Of a stretch of 64,000 nucleotides of DNA, positions 1 through 11,900 are shown one piece after another. Source of the DNA: Diplolepis rosae (taxonomy: Eukaryota; Arthropoda; Insecta; Hymenoptera; Diplolepididae); the NCBI GenBank assembly GCA_030998225.1, contig JAPYXD010000169.1:62001-126000 (forward strand), read 5' to 3'. The translations under genes and the position numbers were made by a program. A model generated the notes under the pieces. That model was not told the origin of the DNA. It made no database searches and worked only from the letters and a program-made list of their open reading frames with translations. Each line of letters starts with the position of its first letter. The first letter of the stretch is position 1.

Positions 1-1
1 G

Positions 2-1132
2 AAAGAGACAATATTCGATTGGACCCCAGACTGCGAAAAAGCATTTTACGATTCGAAGAACGCATTGGTAATCGCACCAGTTTTAAAGTTCCCTGATTTT
101 TCCAAACAATTAATACTAACTACGGACGCATCCAACTGTGGATTAGGAGCAGTATTGAGCCAAGACGGGCACCCTTGTCTTTTTATATTAAAAACATTGA
201 ACAAAGCCGAAGAAAAATACACCACCTCTGAAAAAGAACTTTTAGCAATTGTATCGGCTATGAAACGCCTCAGACAATATCTTCTCGGTAAGAAATTCAA
301 AATTCAAACAGACCACCGTGCTTTAGTTTGGCTGCACAATGTGAAAGACCCTAGCTCAAGACTCTTACAATGGAGACTTCGTATGGAAGAATACGAATAC
401 GAAATAGAATATGTAAAAGGAAAAGAAAATAAAGTAGCGGATTGTCTATCCAGATTTTTTCCCATCACTAAGGACACATTAGAAGAAGCAATGGAAAAAA
501 CCGGAATTAGTACTGAAGAAGAAGAACCAAGCTTGGAAGACCAGTTACCGGAAATTGAAACATTCGACACACCGCGAATAACAAAAGACGAAATTTTAAA
601 AGAAAAAATCAAATTAACCGTGAGGCGAATGAGAGAAACATCAGAAAATGAAACCACAGAAACGGAAGAAGAAATCACGGAAACACCAGGAGACAATACT
701 AATTTATATACGGATTTTATAAATTGGAAACTACAACCAGTCAAAGGCAAAATTAAAACAAAGCCTAACGCTATCGGCAAACTTTGGAAAGAAGTAACTA
801 AGGATGAAATGCCTATGTACAACGAAGAAGATTGGCTGTATAATTTAAGTTGGTTTTTCGAAGAATTCGTTAACAGAAAACTTTCAATCGTTAGATTATC
901 CTTTGGAGATCCTCTATTTACATTATTGGAGCGAGAAGTAATTCAAGAAATAATGGAATTCCTATCAAACTATTATCCAGATAAGAATTTCCACATTTGT
1001 TTCTCTACAACCCGAGAATTAACTAAGGAAGAACGAAAACAAATTATTAAAGAAGCTCATAGGGATCACACTGGAGAACAAAATACCATCGAAAAAGCCA
1101 AGAGAATCGGAATTTGGACCAACATGGAATAA
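2..1132 (+). pseudogene. pol: Gypsy-1 pol: RT thumb, RNase H and linker (partial)
   Basis: The frame is open from base 2, so the protein begins outside the window. The first part is the end of reverse transcriptase plus a Ty3/gypsy RNase H: TTDASNCGLGAVLSQ supplies the first catalytic Asp, then EKELLAIV and the TDHRALVWL motif, ending in NKVADCLSR. A long acidic linker follows (residues about 150-290), then the start of the integrase zinc-binding domain with His residues in HRDHTGE. The frame stops with TAA at 1130-1132, inside the H2C2 domain; the following codons continue the same domain in the same frame, so this is a nonsense mutation. Seen directly: motifs and stop. Known: this is the Ty3/gypsy domain order. 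The element is non-functional. Confidence 0.9.
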
Positions 1133-2012
1133 GACATTAAGGACTATGTCAAAAAATGCCCTATATGCCAACTACAAAAGACCACGCGAATTAAGAATCA
1201 ATCAGAAAGTATAATACCCGACATACCACTCAATCCAAATGATAAAATAGCACTGGATATTTTTGGACCATTACCCACTACACCTAGAGGTAACAAATAC
1301 ATACTTAGTATTCAGGATAGATTGACCAGATACATCACTTTAATACCCTTAGAAAGTGAAACCTCAACAGCAATAGTAGAATCTCTGATAGAACAATATA
1401 TTTACATTTATGGATCTCCTAAAATTATTCTCACTGACCAAGGGTCTAACTTTCTATCTGAATTAATGGACCAATTTGAGAAGGCTTTGAAAATCAAACA
1501 TATTAAAACTACAGCTTTCCGCCCACAATCCAACGGAAACATTGAAAGAATGCACTCAACCCTGAATAATCTGATCAAAACTAGCATGGCAGAAAATCAG
1601 AATTCACGTTTGGAAGATTACCAAATATACCATCTCAAATTGAAACTCACCCAATTTAACCCATCAAGATCTGATTAGAAAATGGAGGAAAAAACACGAG
1701 GAAAACATCAGAAAAGGTAAAGAAAGAATCCAAGTGGAATTAGAAAAAACTAAAAAAAGATTGGATGAAGGAATAACAAGAACGCATCCTTTATACAAGC
1801 CAGGGAACCTAGTTAAAATCTTAAATAACACCAAACAAAACAAATTAGAACAATCCTGGAAAGGTCCTTACGAAGTTATACATTACCTAGATAATAATAA
1901 TCTACGCATTAGGAATAAAGATAAAATACTGAGAGTACACATAGATCAGTGTATGCCTTATTTTTTAGATGAGGACCCTAGTACTTCTAATAGCGGCAAT
2001 GGCCAACTGTAA
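1133..2012 (+). pseudogene. Gypsy-1 integrase, broken
   Basis: Directly after the stop at 1130-1132, in the same frame, come the CPICQ cysteines of the H2C2 zinc finger. The core catalytic Asp/Asp/Glu follow in ALDIFGPLP, LTDQGSNF and GNIERMHST. The frame breaks near 1600-1680, where the expected tail of the core is missing, and resumes in another frame at about 1734. There a coiled basic stretch leads to the GPY/F-like module (KGPYEVIHYL) and ends at 2012. The stop codon, the frameshift and the internal loss make it a dead integrase. It joins target DNA to element ends in functional relatives. Confidence 0.88.
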
Positions 2013-2015
2013 AGC

Positions 2016-2951
2016 CAACTACACCTTATAACCGTCAAAATTCCCATTATAGAACAGGAAGAGGGTACCATCAAACATATTATACCTATCTCTTATCCTA
2101 TCCAAAACCTATATTTTGCAGTAATTCCCGACCATGACTATTTAATAAAATTTAGAGACTCATATGTAATTACTGACAAGGAAACAATAAATAAATGTAC
2201 GAAGATGAGCGAATATAAAATTTGCGAAAGAAGCCAACCAAACCTTAGGCTGACTGACAGTGAAACATGCGACGCTACGATATTCAAGCGATACTCAGAG
2301 AACAAATGTAAAACTTCAACTTTTGCTTTACACGAAGAAACCTTCATACCCGTACTAAACGGATACATAATAGTACTAATGAACAAGGTATATTTAGATA
2401 CTATCTGCGAAACAGGAATAGAACACCTAAAGATTAAACAAACCTTACTACTGACGGGCTCAAATTGTAAAATCTATAATGGAATTGACGCACTGTACCT
2501 TAGCAAAAATCTAAAGGGACAATTTTGCAACGAATTCAATGTGACCTACAACATTAGTTACTCTAACGACGATCTAACAACCTTAGAAAGTAAATTAATA
2601 CGTCTCCCTAAAATTATAGATAACAATGAATTACGACAAGCCAAATTAAGCCTAGACGATGCAGAAAATATGTTAAAATCAATTGCCACTAACAAAAGAC
2701 TAAGAACATGGAGAGAAACAACTATAGATTGGTTAAGCTATTTAGGTTACGCAGCGCTAGGATTAGGATCAGCCTATGTTCTGTACAGATTAGGAATACT
2801 CGAATTCATACAAAAGTGTATGCCCAAAAAACTCTGTATATTCTGTGTAAAAACAAAGGTAACAACGCCGACGAACGTTGTCACGTACAGTTCTAGCTTG
2901 CAACCCTTGGTAACCACCGAAATACCAAAAGTAAGGAGGGTAAGAATTTAG
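2016..2951 (+). pseudogene. Gypsy-1 env-like ORF, N-terminally truncated
   Basis: An open frame runs from just after the pol stop to 2951; the first Met is at 2205. It has many cysteines, an amphipathic heptad-like stretch (about 2640-2710) and one clear membrane segment (about 2730-2800, WLSYLGYAALGLGSAYVLYR). The segment is followed by a short basic, cysteine-rich cytoplasmic tail. Position after integrase and before the LTR, together with the C-terminal anchor, matches the envelope-like third ORF of insect errantivirus-type gypsy elements. No signal peptide or upstream surface domain is visible, so the 5' part appears lost. Assignment rests on position and topology, not on a specific family motif. 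Confidence 0.65.
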
Positions 2952-3022
2952 TAAATTAAGAGACTAATTCATGTCTAAAACAGACGGGTAAAATCTGGAA
3001 ATTAAAGGGTTAATTTATGTCT

Positions 3023-3033
3023 AAAAAGGGGGG
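3023..3033 (+). promoter_or_regulatory. Polypurine tract of Gypsy-1
   Basis: A purine run (AAAAAGGGGGG followed by TG of the LTR) lies immediately before the 3' LTR. This is the expected site for plus-strand DNA priming during reverse transcription. Confidence 0.75.
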
Positions 3034-3256
3034 TGTTACCAGGCCAGATGATGACCTCCTTCCCCCAGGTTTAGTTACCCATATATATAGAGGTTGATGA
3101 CCTCCCCCTCCTAGGTTTAGCTGTCTATATATGTAGCGGCTCAGGCAGGCCTCGTCAGTTCTTCTCTAAAATCTCTCACGAATAAAAACATACAAAGTGA
3201 CATCAGTTTGATGTCACTACCTTTAAAAATTAGAAAGTTTAGTTTTCACTATAACA
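3034..3256 (+). repeat. 3' LTR of Gypsy-1 (223 bp)
   Basis: The segment starts TGTTACCAGG and ends ACTATAACA, giving TGTTA/TAACA inverted ends. The same 223-bp sequence recurs as a solo LTR at 57998-58220, which fixes both boundaries. It contains two tandem ~50-bp copies of a block ending in TATATATAG/TATATATG, so the TATA-like region is duplicated. An AATAAA polyadenylation signal lies near 3180. The downstream flank begins GCAG; the left end of the element is outside the window, so a target duplication cannot be tested. Confidence 0.9.
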
Positions 3257-4089
3257 GCAGGGATTAAGCAGATTTAATAGTTTCTACACCTATTTCACTC
3301 TCGAGTAGCAAGTTCACTTTAAAAATCACTCACAGCCGATTTCGGATAGAGCTGAAAATACTTTGCGATTATTTCTTGCCAGAAAATTGCTCGGATTCAA
3401 ATTCGGTAGAAAACCGTTTGAAAACCGTGCTTTCTTGACAAGGCTATAAATCAAAGTGACTCGATTATTGTTTTGTTTTAGAAGTTCACTACATATTTAC
3501 GCTTGCAATTTCGGTGGCGTAAACAGAAGGTCACGGAAGGACATTCCTCACACCTCTCTTTGTTATTTTCGTCAGATTTGTTGAACTGGTGTATAGAGTT
3601 GGCAATAATACGAAAATAAAAAAAAATCTTTGTACGGGGTTCTTTGAATTTGTCAATATTCGAAAAACAAGAAGAATTATAAATGGACATTGAATCATTG
3701 AATACCCTCACATTCTCACATTGCCGAAATTTAAAATTGACGAAAATTAATATTTTTATATCTATACAGAATAAGTATATTTATTAGGAAAATTTTCTTT
3801 GTAAAAAAGGAAAGTTTTGACTCCACTGGATATTGAGCCCAGGACCTCTATAGATATAAAGAAGTTACTTATAAATATAAAAAATATTCATTTTGAACAA
3901 ATATTATAATAATAAAGTTATTAAAATAAAAAATAGATATAGTGATAAATATAGATATATATATATTATGTATAGATATTAAAAATATTTTTTTTGTCAG
4001 TTTTATATTTCGGAAATGTAAGAAGGTGAGGGAATTCAATTATTGATTGTCAATTCATAATGAAGAAAAATAAATATTTTGTATCTTTA
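3257..4089. other. AT-rich flank without recognised features
   Basis: About 830 bases of AT-rich sequence with only short shadow frames. I see no gene, RNA or repeat boundary. Confidence 0.5.
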
Positions 4090-4091
4090 TA

Positions 4092-4363
4092 CTCTCTAAA
4101 TCTGAATCAGTCAAATTTTCACTGATCGAATCAGTGATTTGCCTTTTCACTGATTCATCAGTGAAAAAATATTTTTCACTTTTAAATCAATTAATTTTCA
4201 CTGATTCATCAGCGGAAAAAATATTTTGCACTGTCAAATAAGTCAATTTTCATTGAAATAATCAGTGAAATTTGACTGATTTACAGTAACGTCTTTTTAG
4301 CTATTTGAATCAATCAAATTTCACTGATAATCAGTAGATTTTGACTGATTCAAATTTAGAGAG
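4092..4363. mobile_element. Tc1/mariner-type palindromic MITE, TA target
   Basis: The element starts CTCTCTAAATCTGAATCAG and ends with the near-exact reverse complement CTGATTCAAATTTAGAGAG. It is flanked on both sides by TA (4090-4091 and 4364-4365). The interior is filled with repeats of TCACTGATTCATCAGTGA-like palindromes, so the whole 272 bp can fold on itself. TA duplication and terminal repeats are the hallmarks of non-autonomous Tc1/mariner elements; there is no ORF. Confidence 0.8.
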
Positions 4364-4365
4364 TA

Positions 4366-5107
4366 CATAAAAAAATTTTATTCTGAATTATGCATTAAAA
4401 TGTTATGTCACGGATTTTCTTAGATTCGTGATTTTTATTTTCGTCATTCAGAAATCGTGTCGTTACTTTTAAATTCAATGAAATCCATAACTCCTTGATT
4501 TTTGTTTACTGCAATTTTTTGCCATTATTCATACATTGAGCATTTTTTTCCCGTTAATTTGAGCGTATTAGATTTATTTGTTCGTTATTTTTTATTATTA
4601 TGTACCTTAAAAAATTAAGAGTAAAAAAAGCTGCTTATACCATACAATATGGAAGAATGATTAAAAAAACAAAAATTTTATAACAAGCTAAATTTATTTA
4701 TTTATTTCATATTGAAAACAAAATACAATTATGGTGCTTTGTCTTATATGTAAATCTTAGTACAAATATAAACATATAAATTATATATAATTTATATAAA
4801 TATACAATATATATATATATATTTTATATATAAATATATTTTTGTCATTTCTTAATTCTGCAATGTCGATGGAATAATAGAAATAATTATAAATTATTAA
4901 TTATTTAATATTCTGATAATAAATAATTTTGCATATTGCAGTTTGTACTCGTGATCTGGCGTGATAATTCTTTCAATAGCAACTCCGATGGTAACTCATT
5001 TCTAATTTCTCTCATTTTCATCATTTACCGACGCGCAACGCCTGAAAATCTGAATTCACAAAGTAACTCACAGTTCCACTCGCCTGATGGCGCGTTTATC
5101 AGCCCAG
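4366..5107. other. AT-rich spacer
   Basis: About 740 bases, including a TA-rich microsatellite-like stretch near 4780-4850. No coding or RNA gene is seen. It is the left flank of Gypsy-2. Confidence 0.5.
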
Positions 5108-6244
5108 TGTAACACGCTGTGGGCAAGGTAGAGTTCTAGTACATGTCGGTAGTTGAATGAGCGGTAAAGATTTGAAATTAAAAATATAGATTTCAATATA
5201 AATTATATAAAAAAATATAAATCTGTAATCAAAATTAATATCAGATAGCATAAAGTACAATATTAAACTCAATTGGGTTAAGAGAGAGATTGCTAAAACG
5301 TGAACCGACGATAATTGATTTACTTCAAATGACATTAGTGAATTATGAATTATTGTGTAATGAGTATGATTAAAAAGGGTATGATTTGATTAAGTGAATT
5401 ATATGGAACTGAGATACAAAACATGAATTACAAAGCTGTATTCAAGCTAGACTTAAATTTAGATTAAGAGTAGTTTGAAATCATATAAATTATATTCTGA
5501 ATCGGAACCAGGCGCTAAAAAGTCATATGAAATAATTAAATTTGTTTATAAAATGAAGAATAGGCGACTGAAAGTCGACTGAAGAAATCAACAAATGTCA
5601 GGATAGACAGGATGCATAAATTCAAAGATTACGTACTAGAAAACGAAACTAGAAGCGTAGATTGAATTCTGTATAAACTCAGTCATAAGCTTAAAACTCT
5701 TAGAATTTTAGTTTATAAAACGTGACTTAAGAGCTAGCGGTAAAGACTTTTGAAGTTAGGGCTATAGACATTTCGGGTTAACTTGGAGAGGAAAAGGTCA
5801 AGTTAACTAGTAGGGAGAGAAAAATGACCTGATTGGTTAAGGGTGACGCCAGAGAGTATGGAGGAATGAGTGGGAGTGTGAAGAATCCTGATCTGGACCC
5901 TTGGATGCTGTTCGATATGCAAGTGACAGATCAGATCGATTTTCCGGCTCAATCGAGAAGTTTATATTTTCGCTCGCTCTATTGTAACTAAAAAAAAGAG
6001 AAAACGGTTTTAAATTATAAAAATAAAATTTATTTGTTAATTCTCTTTCTTTAAAATTTTGTATTCTTATTTTATTGAAATTTCCTCACTTGCTTTAATT
6101 AAACTGATTAATTCGATCTTGTGAAGGTTTTATTCAAACTTCGGTTGGAGTTTCAACTCCTTAATTGTGGTGAACTTACGCTGGAGCCAAAACAAATTCA
6201 AATTGAATTGTTTTTCGCGCCTTGTTGCAGACCCGCTTGTGACA
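5108..6244 (+). repeat. 5' LTR of Gypsy-2
   Basis: Runs from TGTAACACGC to CTTGTGACA, 1137 bp, and is repeated at 14032-15168. Boundaries come from where the two copies stop matching. The ORF-like frame inside it on the minus strand is a shadow. Confidence 0.93.
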
Positions 6245-6254
6245 TATAAATTTT

Positions 6255-6272
6255 TGGTGTCAGAAGTGGGAT
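6255..6272 (+). promoter_or_regulatory. Primer binding site of Gypsy-2, tRNA-Leu type
   Basis: TGGTGTCAGAAGTGGGAT starts 10 bases after the LTR. Its complement ends in ...CTGACACCA, the 3' end I associate with insect leucine tRNAs, so tRNA-Leu is the probable primer. The tRNA assignment is from memory of tRNA 3' ends. Confidence 0.75.
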
Positions 6273-7526
6273 ACCACAAACCGTCGCGGTGGAATCCCAT
6301 TAAGAAAAAAAAACTGAACTGAACTGAACTGAACTGAAATTACGTGAATGGAGTTTTAATTTGAAAGGGGTTAAGTTATACGTCTAAAATTAGAATTGAG
6401 AAATTGACGCTAGTAGTGCTCGGACAGGAAAGTGATGAAGTGACACTTGTGCAAAACTTTAAAAAAAATTTGTTTTGATGTTTTGAACTATTACACAAAA
6501 CTTAGTGATTCGACGAAGTAGTGAACAGTTTAAGTGAAGTTAAATAATTTTTAATGATTGACATTTTTTATTTTTTGACAAGAAATAATAATAATAAGAA
6601 AATTAATAACTTTGCAGATAGTTTATTAGCTTTTTCACTTTGATAAATTTTGTAAATTTACTCACTGAAATTAAGTAATTTTATTCTTTTACGGAGAAGG
6701 AAAATAAAGTTAATAATTGAATAGTTAAATTTTTAAGTCTTCATGATTCGTAATTTAGAGGAATAATATAGAAGTAACTTCAAGGAAAAATTCAATTAAA
6801 TATATCATGGCAATTTAAAATAAATTTAATATTTACTTTAGAGGAATATTGATAAAAATGAAGGATTAAGATAAAATATAGGTTCACCACATTAATAAAG
6901 GAAAAATAAAATAACTATCAGAAGATTGGATGCAGAGTAGCGGTATCGTTCTTTCGTAAACTCTTTCTTGCCGTCAGATGAACTGAGTAGTTTGACGTCA
7001 AGCAGTGAGAAAGAGTAGAAGGAACGCAACGAGGGAAATCAACGAGGAGAAGCAACGATTAAAAGAAGAAAAGTGGAAAGAAACCTGGATGACATTAGGA
7101 ACAGCCACAGCTCGTTACAAGGTTTTATGTGGGTTTCCTTGTAACCTTAGCGGCATAAGCCGGGGTTGTAAAGCGGCACGGGGCCCACACGCCTATTTGG
7201 AATAAAGGGTTGACCCTCCGTGACCGTCGGCGCAGCATCGACATCAACTCCAAGAAGGATAGAAGGAGGATAGAAGAAGGATACGAGGAATTTAAGGAAA
7301 ACTGAAGAGGGCTATCGGAGTGAAGTTTAACTGAAAAAAGTGTTTAAAAAAAAAAAAAAATAGTGAAAATTTTGAATCAGTGAAGTGTCGAAAAAAAAAA
7401 TATATATAGCCCATCGTCTAGAACTTCAAAACGGTAAGTCGGTTCACAAAATTGTAAGGTTTAAGCGATCTCTCTCTCTTTTGCAAAAATTTTATTGAAT
7501 AAAAAATTGAAATTTAATTCAATAAA
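6273..7526 (+). other. Gypsy-2 5' leader
   Basis: About 1.25 kb between PBS and gag. It contains a short pentanucleotide run (CTGAA) at about 6313-6337. A GC-richer block at about 7000-7260 can pair in short stems. Short upstream reading frames (for example 7005-7205) are unlike any protein I know and are probably not genes. Confidence 0.6.
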
Positions 7527-8926
7527 ATGGAAAGGGAACATTTAGAAAATAATAGGGATATTCCAGAGGGTAATATTGAAAATGAGGATAGAATTTCTAA
7601 TGACAATCCTAGAAATCAAGACATTGCTTTGGATTTGAACATAAATAATGCGTTAATTCGTGCACCATCTCAGATACTATCCCGGCAATTACACGCACCT
7701 ATAGCACATAGCTCTAGAATTTCAGAAAGCGATAATAATCATTCTGAGACAAATGATAGTGCAATGCGAAATGAAGCGTCAGCCTATATTTCTTTGAAAG
7801 CCGCACTCGATTTTTTGCCGAAATATTTTGATGGAAGTAATATACCCGTTCAAAAATTTATTCGCGACTTTAAATTTGCATATAAAGCTGTCAATCCAAG
7901 AGACCAGTCTAATTTGTTATGGATGATTAGATCTAGATTAACTGGAGGAGCGGAATTAGCGTTACAAGATAGGGATATTAAATCTTTACAAGATTTAATC
8001 AATCATATTAAATTGACGTGCACCGAGCATCGTAATTTAGGGCAGTTAAATACAATGTTAGCCACTGTAGCTCAGGAGCAAACAGAATCAGTAAATGACT
8101 ATGGAAAAAGAGTAGGGGAAATTTTGAAAAACATTGTAGAATATATTGAGGAGAAAAATTTGCCAGAAATTGCCGAAGGTATGATTGCATCTTCAAAAGA
8201 AACAGGGAAAGAAAATTTTATGATGGGATTAAAAAGAGATTTATCATTGAGGGTTAGATTAGAACGTCCTAAAACTTTACAAGAAGCGATGAATGTAGCT
8301 AGGGCTGCTGAGTGGGAGAATAATCATGAAAAGGGCCTCAATCGCATGGAGGGAAATAAATTTACAGAAGGCAAATTTGAAGCAATAAATGAGAATTTTA
8401 AAAATAGAAGGGACAATTTGGGACATAGGGTTCATAGGTTTGCTCCATATTCGAGAAATGCACTTGTACATACAATGTCAGGAAAGCAGGAAAGATTCAA
8501 CGTCAATTATAGTAGAACTCAAGATGAAAATCAAATGCAAGGGAGGGTGCGAGATGCTGTGCGAGAGGGAGAGTCTGTTGCCGCACGACCAAATGTTTCT
8601 TGTTTTGGATGCGGAGGTTCAGGACATTTGAAAAGGGATTGCGTCAGGATTGCCAAATCTGAAATCGATACATATTGCTTTAATTGTGAAATGCGCGGAC
8701 ATGAACCAATAGATTGTACAAAACCAAAGTATCATAAAAAACTTGCTATAAATGTGGAAAGTTAGGGCACATATCCCGATTTTGCACGGAAAAAATCGCA
8801 AATGAAAATAAAATTATTTGCACATATTGTGAAAAACCGGGGCATAAATATGAAAATTGTTGGTCTAGAGATAGAGAAATTAGAAATTTAAAAGCAAAGA
8901 AAGAAGATAATTTAAACGGGAAATAG
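7527..8926 (+). CDS. gag: Gypsy-2 Gag, with a -1 frame error at 8736-8741
   Basis: Starts at ATG 7527. The capsid-like gag domain covers about residues 85-260. Four nucleocapsid zinc knuckles (C-x2-C-x4-H-x4-C) follow. Two, CFGCGGSGHLKRDC and CFNCEMRGHEPIDC, lie in the first frame, which ends at 8765. Two more, CYKCGKLGHISRFC and CTYCEKPGHKYENC, are in the -1 frame ending at TAG 8924-8926. The frame changes at a run of six A (8736-8741); a lost A would explain it, splitting what should be one four-knuckle Gag. Gag packages the element RNA into cytoplasmic particles. The frame change is better read as a mutation than a programmed shift, because the A6C run is not in the right register. Confidence 0.9.
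8911..8917 (+). promoter_or_regulatory. Programmed -1 frameshift site, TTTAAAC
   Basis: The heptamer T TTA AAC sits in the Gag (zinc knuckle) frame exactly as X XXY YYZ requires: TTA at 8912-8914 and AAC at 8915-8917. The Gag stop TAG follows two codons later. The -1 frame is open from 8911 straight into pol. This is the canonical retroviral/retrotransposon gag-pol frameshift arrangement. A downstream pseudoknot was not identified. Confidence 0.85.
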
Positions 8927-11900
8927 ACTCTTTGGTTTGGTGCTCCAAGGAGGAAGACAATACTTGTGCACTTGATAAGAGAGTAATTATGACTATTAAA
9001 ACTGGTAAAAAGCAAAATTCTCCATCAGTCGAAATTAAATGTAAAAATTTGAATGGAAATATAGGTTCTTTAATGGTTGACACAGGTGCTGAACTCAATA
9101 TTATAAAACATAAAAAATTAAAATCTGAAACATTAATTGATGAGACTGTCAAATACCAAATATTTGGGATTAATGAACAAGGAATTAATAGCATGGGGGA
9201 AGTAAAACTTAATATTAATGATGAAATCTGTTCATTTCAAGTCGTTCCAAATTGTTTTGCAATTCAAGTCGACGGAATACTCGGAATGCCATTTTTAAAA
9301 GATTCGATATTAAATTTGAAAGAAAAGAAATTAATACATGAACTGGGCGAATTTCCATTTAAATCTACTTCAAAAAGTGTCACTTTAAATTTTAAAGCTC
9401 GCACAAAACAACTAGTAACTTTACCAATCATGGAGACTGAGATGAAAGAAGGCTATTTACCTTTGATAAATGCAGGACCGGGAATTTATATAGGAGAGGT
9501 ACTAGTTTCACCAAGGCAGGGGAATATAACAATTTATTCAATAAACACTAATACTAAAGACGTTGAATTAATTATTCCACCTGTTAAACTTGAAGAATTT
9601 GACATCGTAAATATCACAAATAATAAAAATAATAGTAAATCAGAAGATAACTCTTTAACTTCGATAAATGCTCGAGTCGAAGAATTGAAAACTAGCTTGT
9701 TATTGGATGATTTGAATGAAGAAGAAAAAGAGTCATTATTTCAATCTATAAAAAAATTTTCATTTCAGTTTAAAATAAAAAATGACAAGTTGGGTTCTAC
9801 TCATTTAGTTCATCATAGAATAACGACAACTGATAATCAACCTGTAATTAGTAAAGTTTATAGACCTCCACAGATTCATAAAGAGGAAATTGCAAAACAG
9901 TGTAAAGATCTCCTTAACAATGGGGGAATTACTTTGTCAAATTCACCTTATAATTCTCCTGTCTGGGTGATTTCGAAAAAGTTAGATTTACATGGCAATA
10001 AAAAATGGAGAATGGTGATAGATTATCGAAAACTCAATGAAAAGACAGTCGGGGACGCGTATCCGTTGCCAAATATAACAGATATCTTAGATCAACTAGG
10101 GGGAGCAAAATATTTTAGTGTCTTAGACCTGGCATCAGGTTTTCACCAAATTCAAGTGCATCCAGATGACCGCCATAAAACTGCTTTTTCTACCCCCTTT
10201 GGACATTATGAGTTCAGAAGGATGCCTTTCGGGTTAAAGAATGCGCCTGCAACCTTTCAAAGACTCATGGATAGAGTCTTGACAGGATTGCAAGGTGTTG
10301 AGTTGTTCGTGTATATGGATGACATTGTTATTTATGCACGGTCCCTAAAAGAACATCAGGAAAAGTTAGAAAAACTTTTAGGGCGACTTAAAGCGGCAGG
10401 GTTGGTTCTCCAACCTGACAAATGCCATTTTCTTGGAAAAGAAATTGGTTATTTGGGCCACATGATTTCTAAGGAAGGAGTCAAACCTGATAAAAAAAAA
10501 TTAGAAGCAGTAAAAAATTTTCCTCAGCCTAAAGCTCGTAAAAATGTCAAACAATTCCTGGGTTTGGCTGGTTATTATAGACGTTTTGTTGCTAATTTTG
10601 CTTGTATAGCTAAACCTCTTACGTTATTATTAAAAGAAAAAATAGCCTTTCAATGGAATGAAAATGCTCAAAATGCTTTTGATAAACTGAAAGACATTCT
10701 ATGTTCTCAACCTTTATTACAGTATCCTGACTTTGGCAAGCCTTTTGTATTGACGACAGACGCTTCTGATTACGCTTTAGGGGCAGTATTGAGTCAGGGT
10801 CCTGTGGGGCGGGATCTTCCGATTGCATATGCATCTCGTACATTAAATGGGGCAGAATTAAACTATCCAGTTATCGAGAAAGAATTATTAGCAATAGTAT
10901 TTGCAGTAAAATATTTTAGACCTTATTTGTATGGGAGAAAATTTTTGTTAGTGACTGATCATCGTCCTCTTACATGGCTGTATCAATTGAAAGATCCAAC
11001 CATAAATTCTAGACTTGCGAGGTGGAAGATTAAATTACAAGAATATGATCATGAAATTATTTATAAGCCAGGCAGAATAAATGCTAATGCAGATGCCCTT
11101 TCACGTAATCCAATCCAATTGAATACCAATAATAAAATTCCCAATTCAATGTTTGTGAGTCGTATTGCGATGTTACAAGCTGCAGCTCAAACATCGGGAT
11201 GCGATTTCCAACCAGATCCTGGTAGATTCTATTCTGAATATCCAATTGAGAAAGTATTTCTTAGTAAAATCCAAAATCCTATATCCTGTGAAAAAATCGA
11301 AAACAGAGAGAATAATGATAAGAATGATAAGGGGGTTGCACACTCTAAATCATATGCATGTGTGTCAATCTCAAGTAATATTGAGGAAAGTGACAAGGGG
11401 GTTGCGCACTCTAAAACATATGCATGTGCGGCAATTCATGGTGTTTCTCAGAATAGCCTTAGATTGGGCACCACTGTTAAAGATGTTTTTCAGAATAGCC
11501 TTGTAAGAGATACGCATGATGAACGGAAGAGAAAAGTTTTTAATGGATCTGAGGATTTAAGAAATTTTTTAGATAGGAAAAGAGAAATAAAAGCACAGAA
11601 AATAGACAAGCAGATTCAAAATGCTTGTATAGAGAATGAAGAAGATAGTGACATATTAACTGAAAATGAGGAAAGCGAAATAATCGGGTTAGTTGATAAA
11701 ATAGCTGAGAAAAATGAAACTAGAATGAGTAAAATTAATGCTAAAATTATGCCAATGCAAACCGGTACAAATAACTTGTTAAATTCTTTAATAAAAATTC
11801 AAAAAGATAAAATTTGGACTCGAGACGATCATATTTTAAACTTTATGTCATGTGACTGTATTATAACAACTTCAGTAGGTCGTGATCTTATTGATAAAGG

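Noticed and set aside
304..822. Minus-strand 172-codon open frame
   Set aside because: A shadow antisense to RNase H and linker; serine-rich composition is the complement of the Glu/Lys-rich sense strand.
8736..8742. AAAAAAC as a programmed -1 slippery heptamer
   Set aside because: The Gag frame reads AAA AAA CTT, not A AAA AAC, so the register is wrong; a lost A is simpler.
8880..9194. Minus-strand frame opposite Gypsy-2 protease
   Set aside because: Antisense shadow of pol with no motif.
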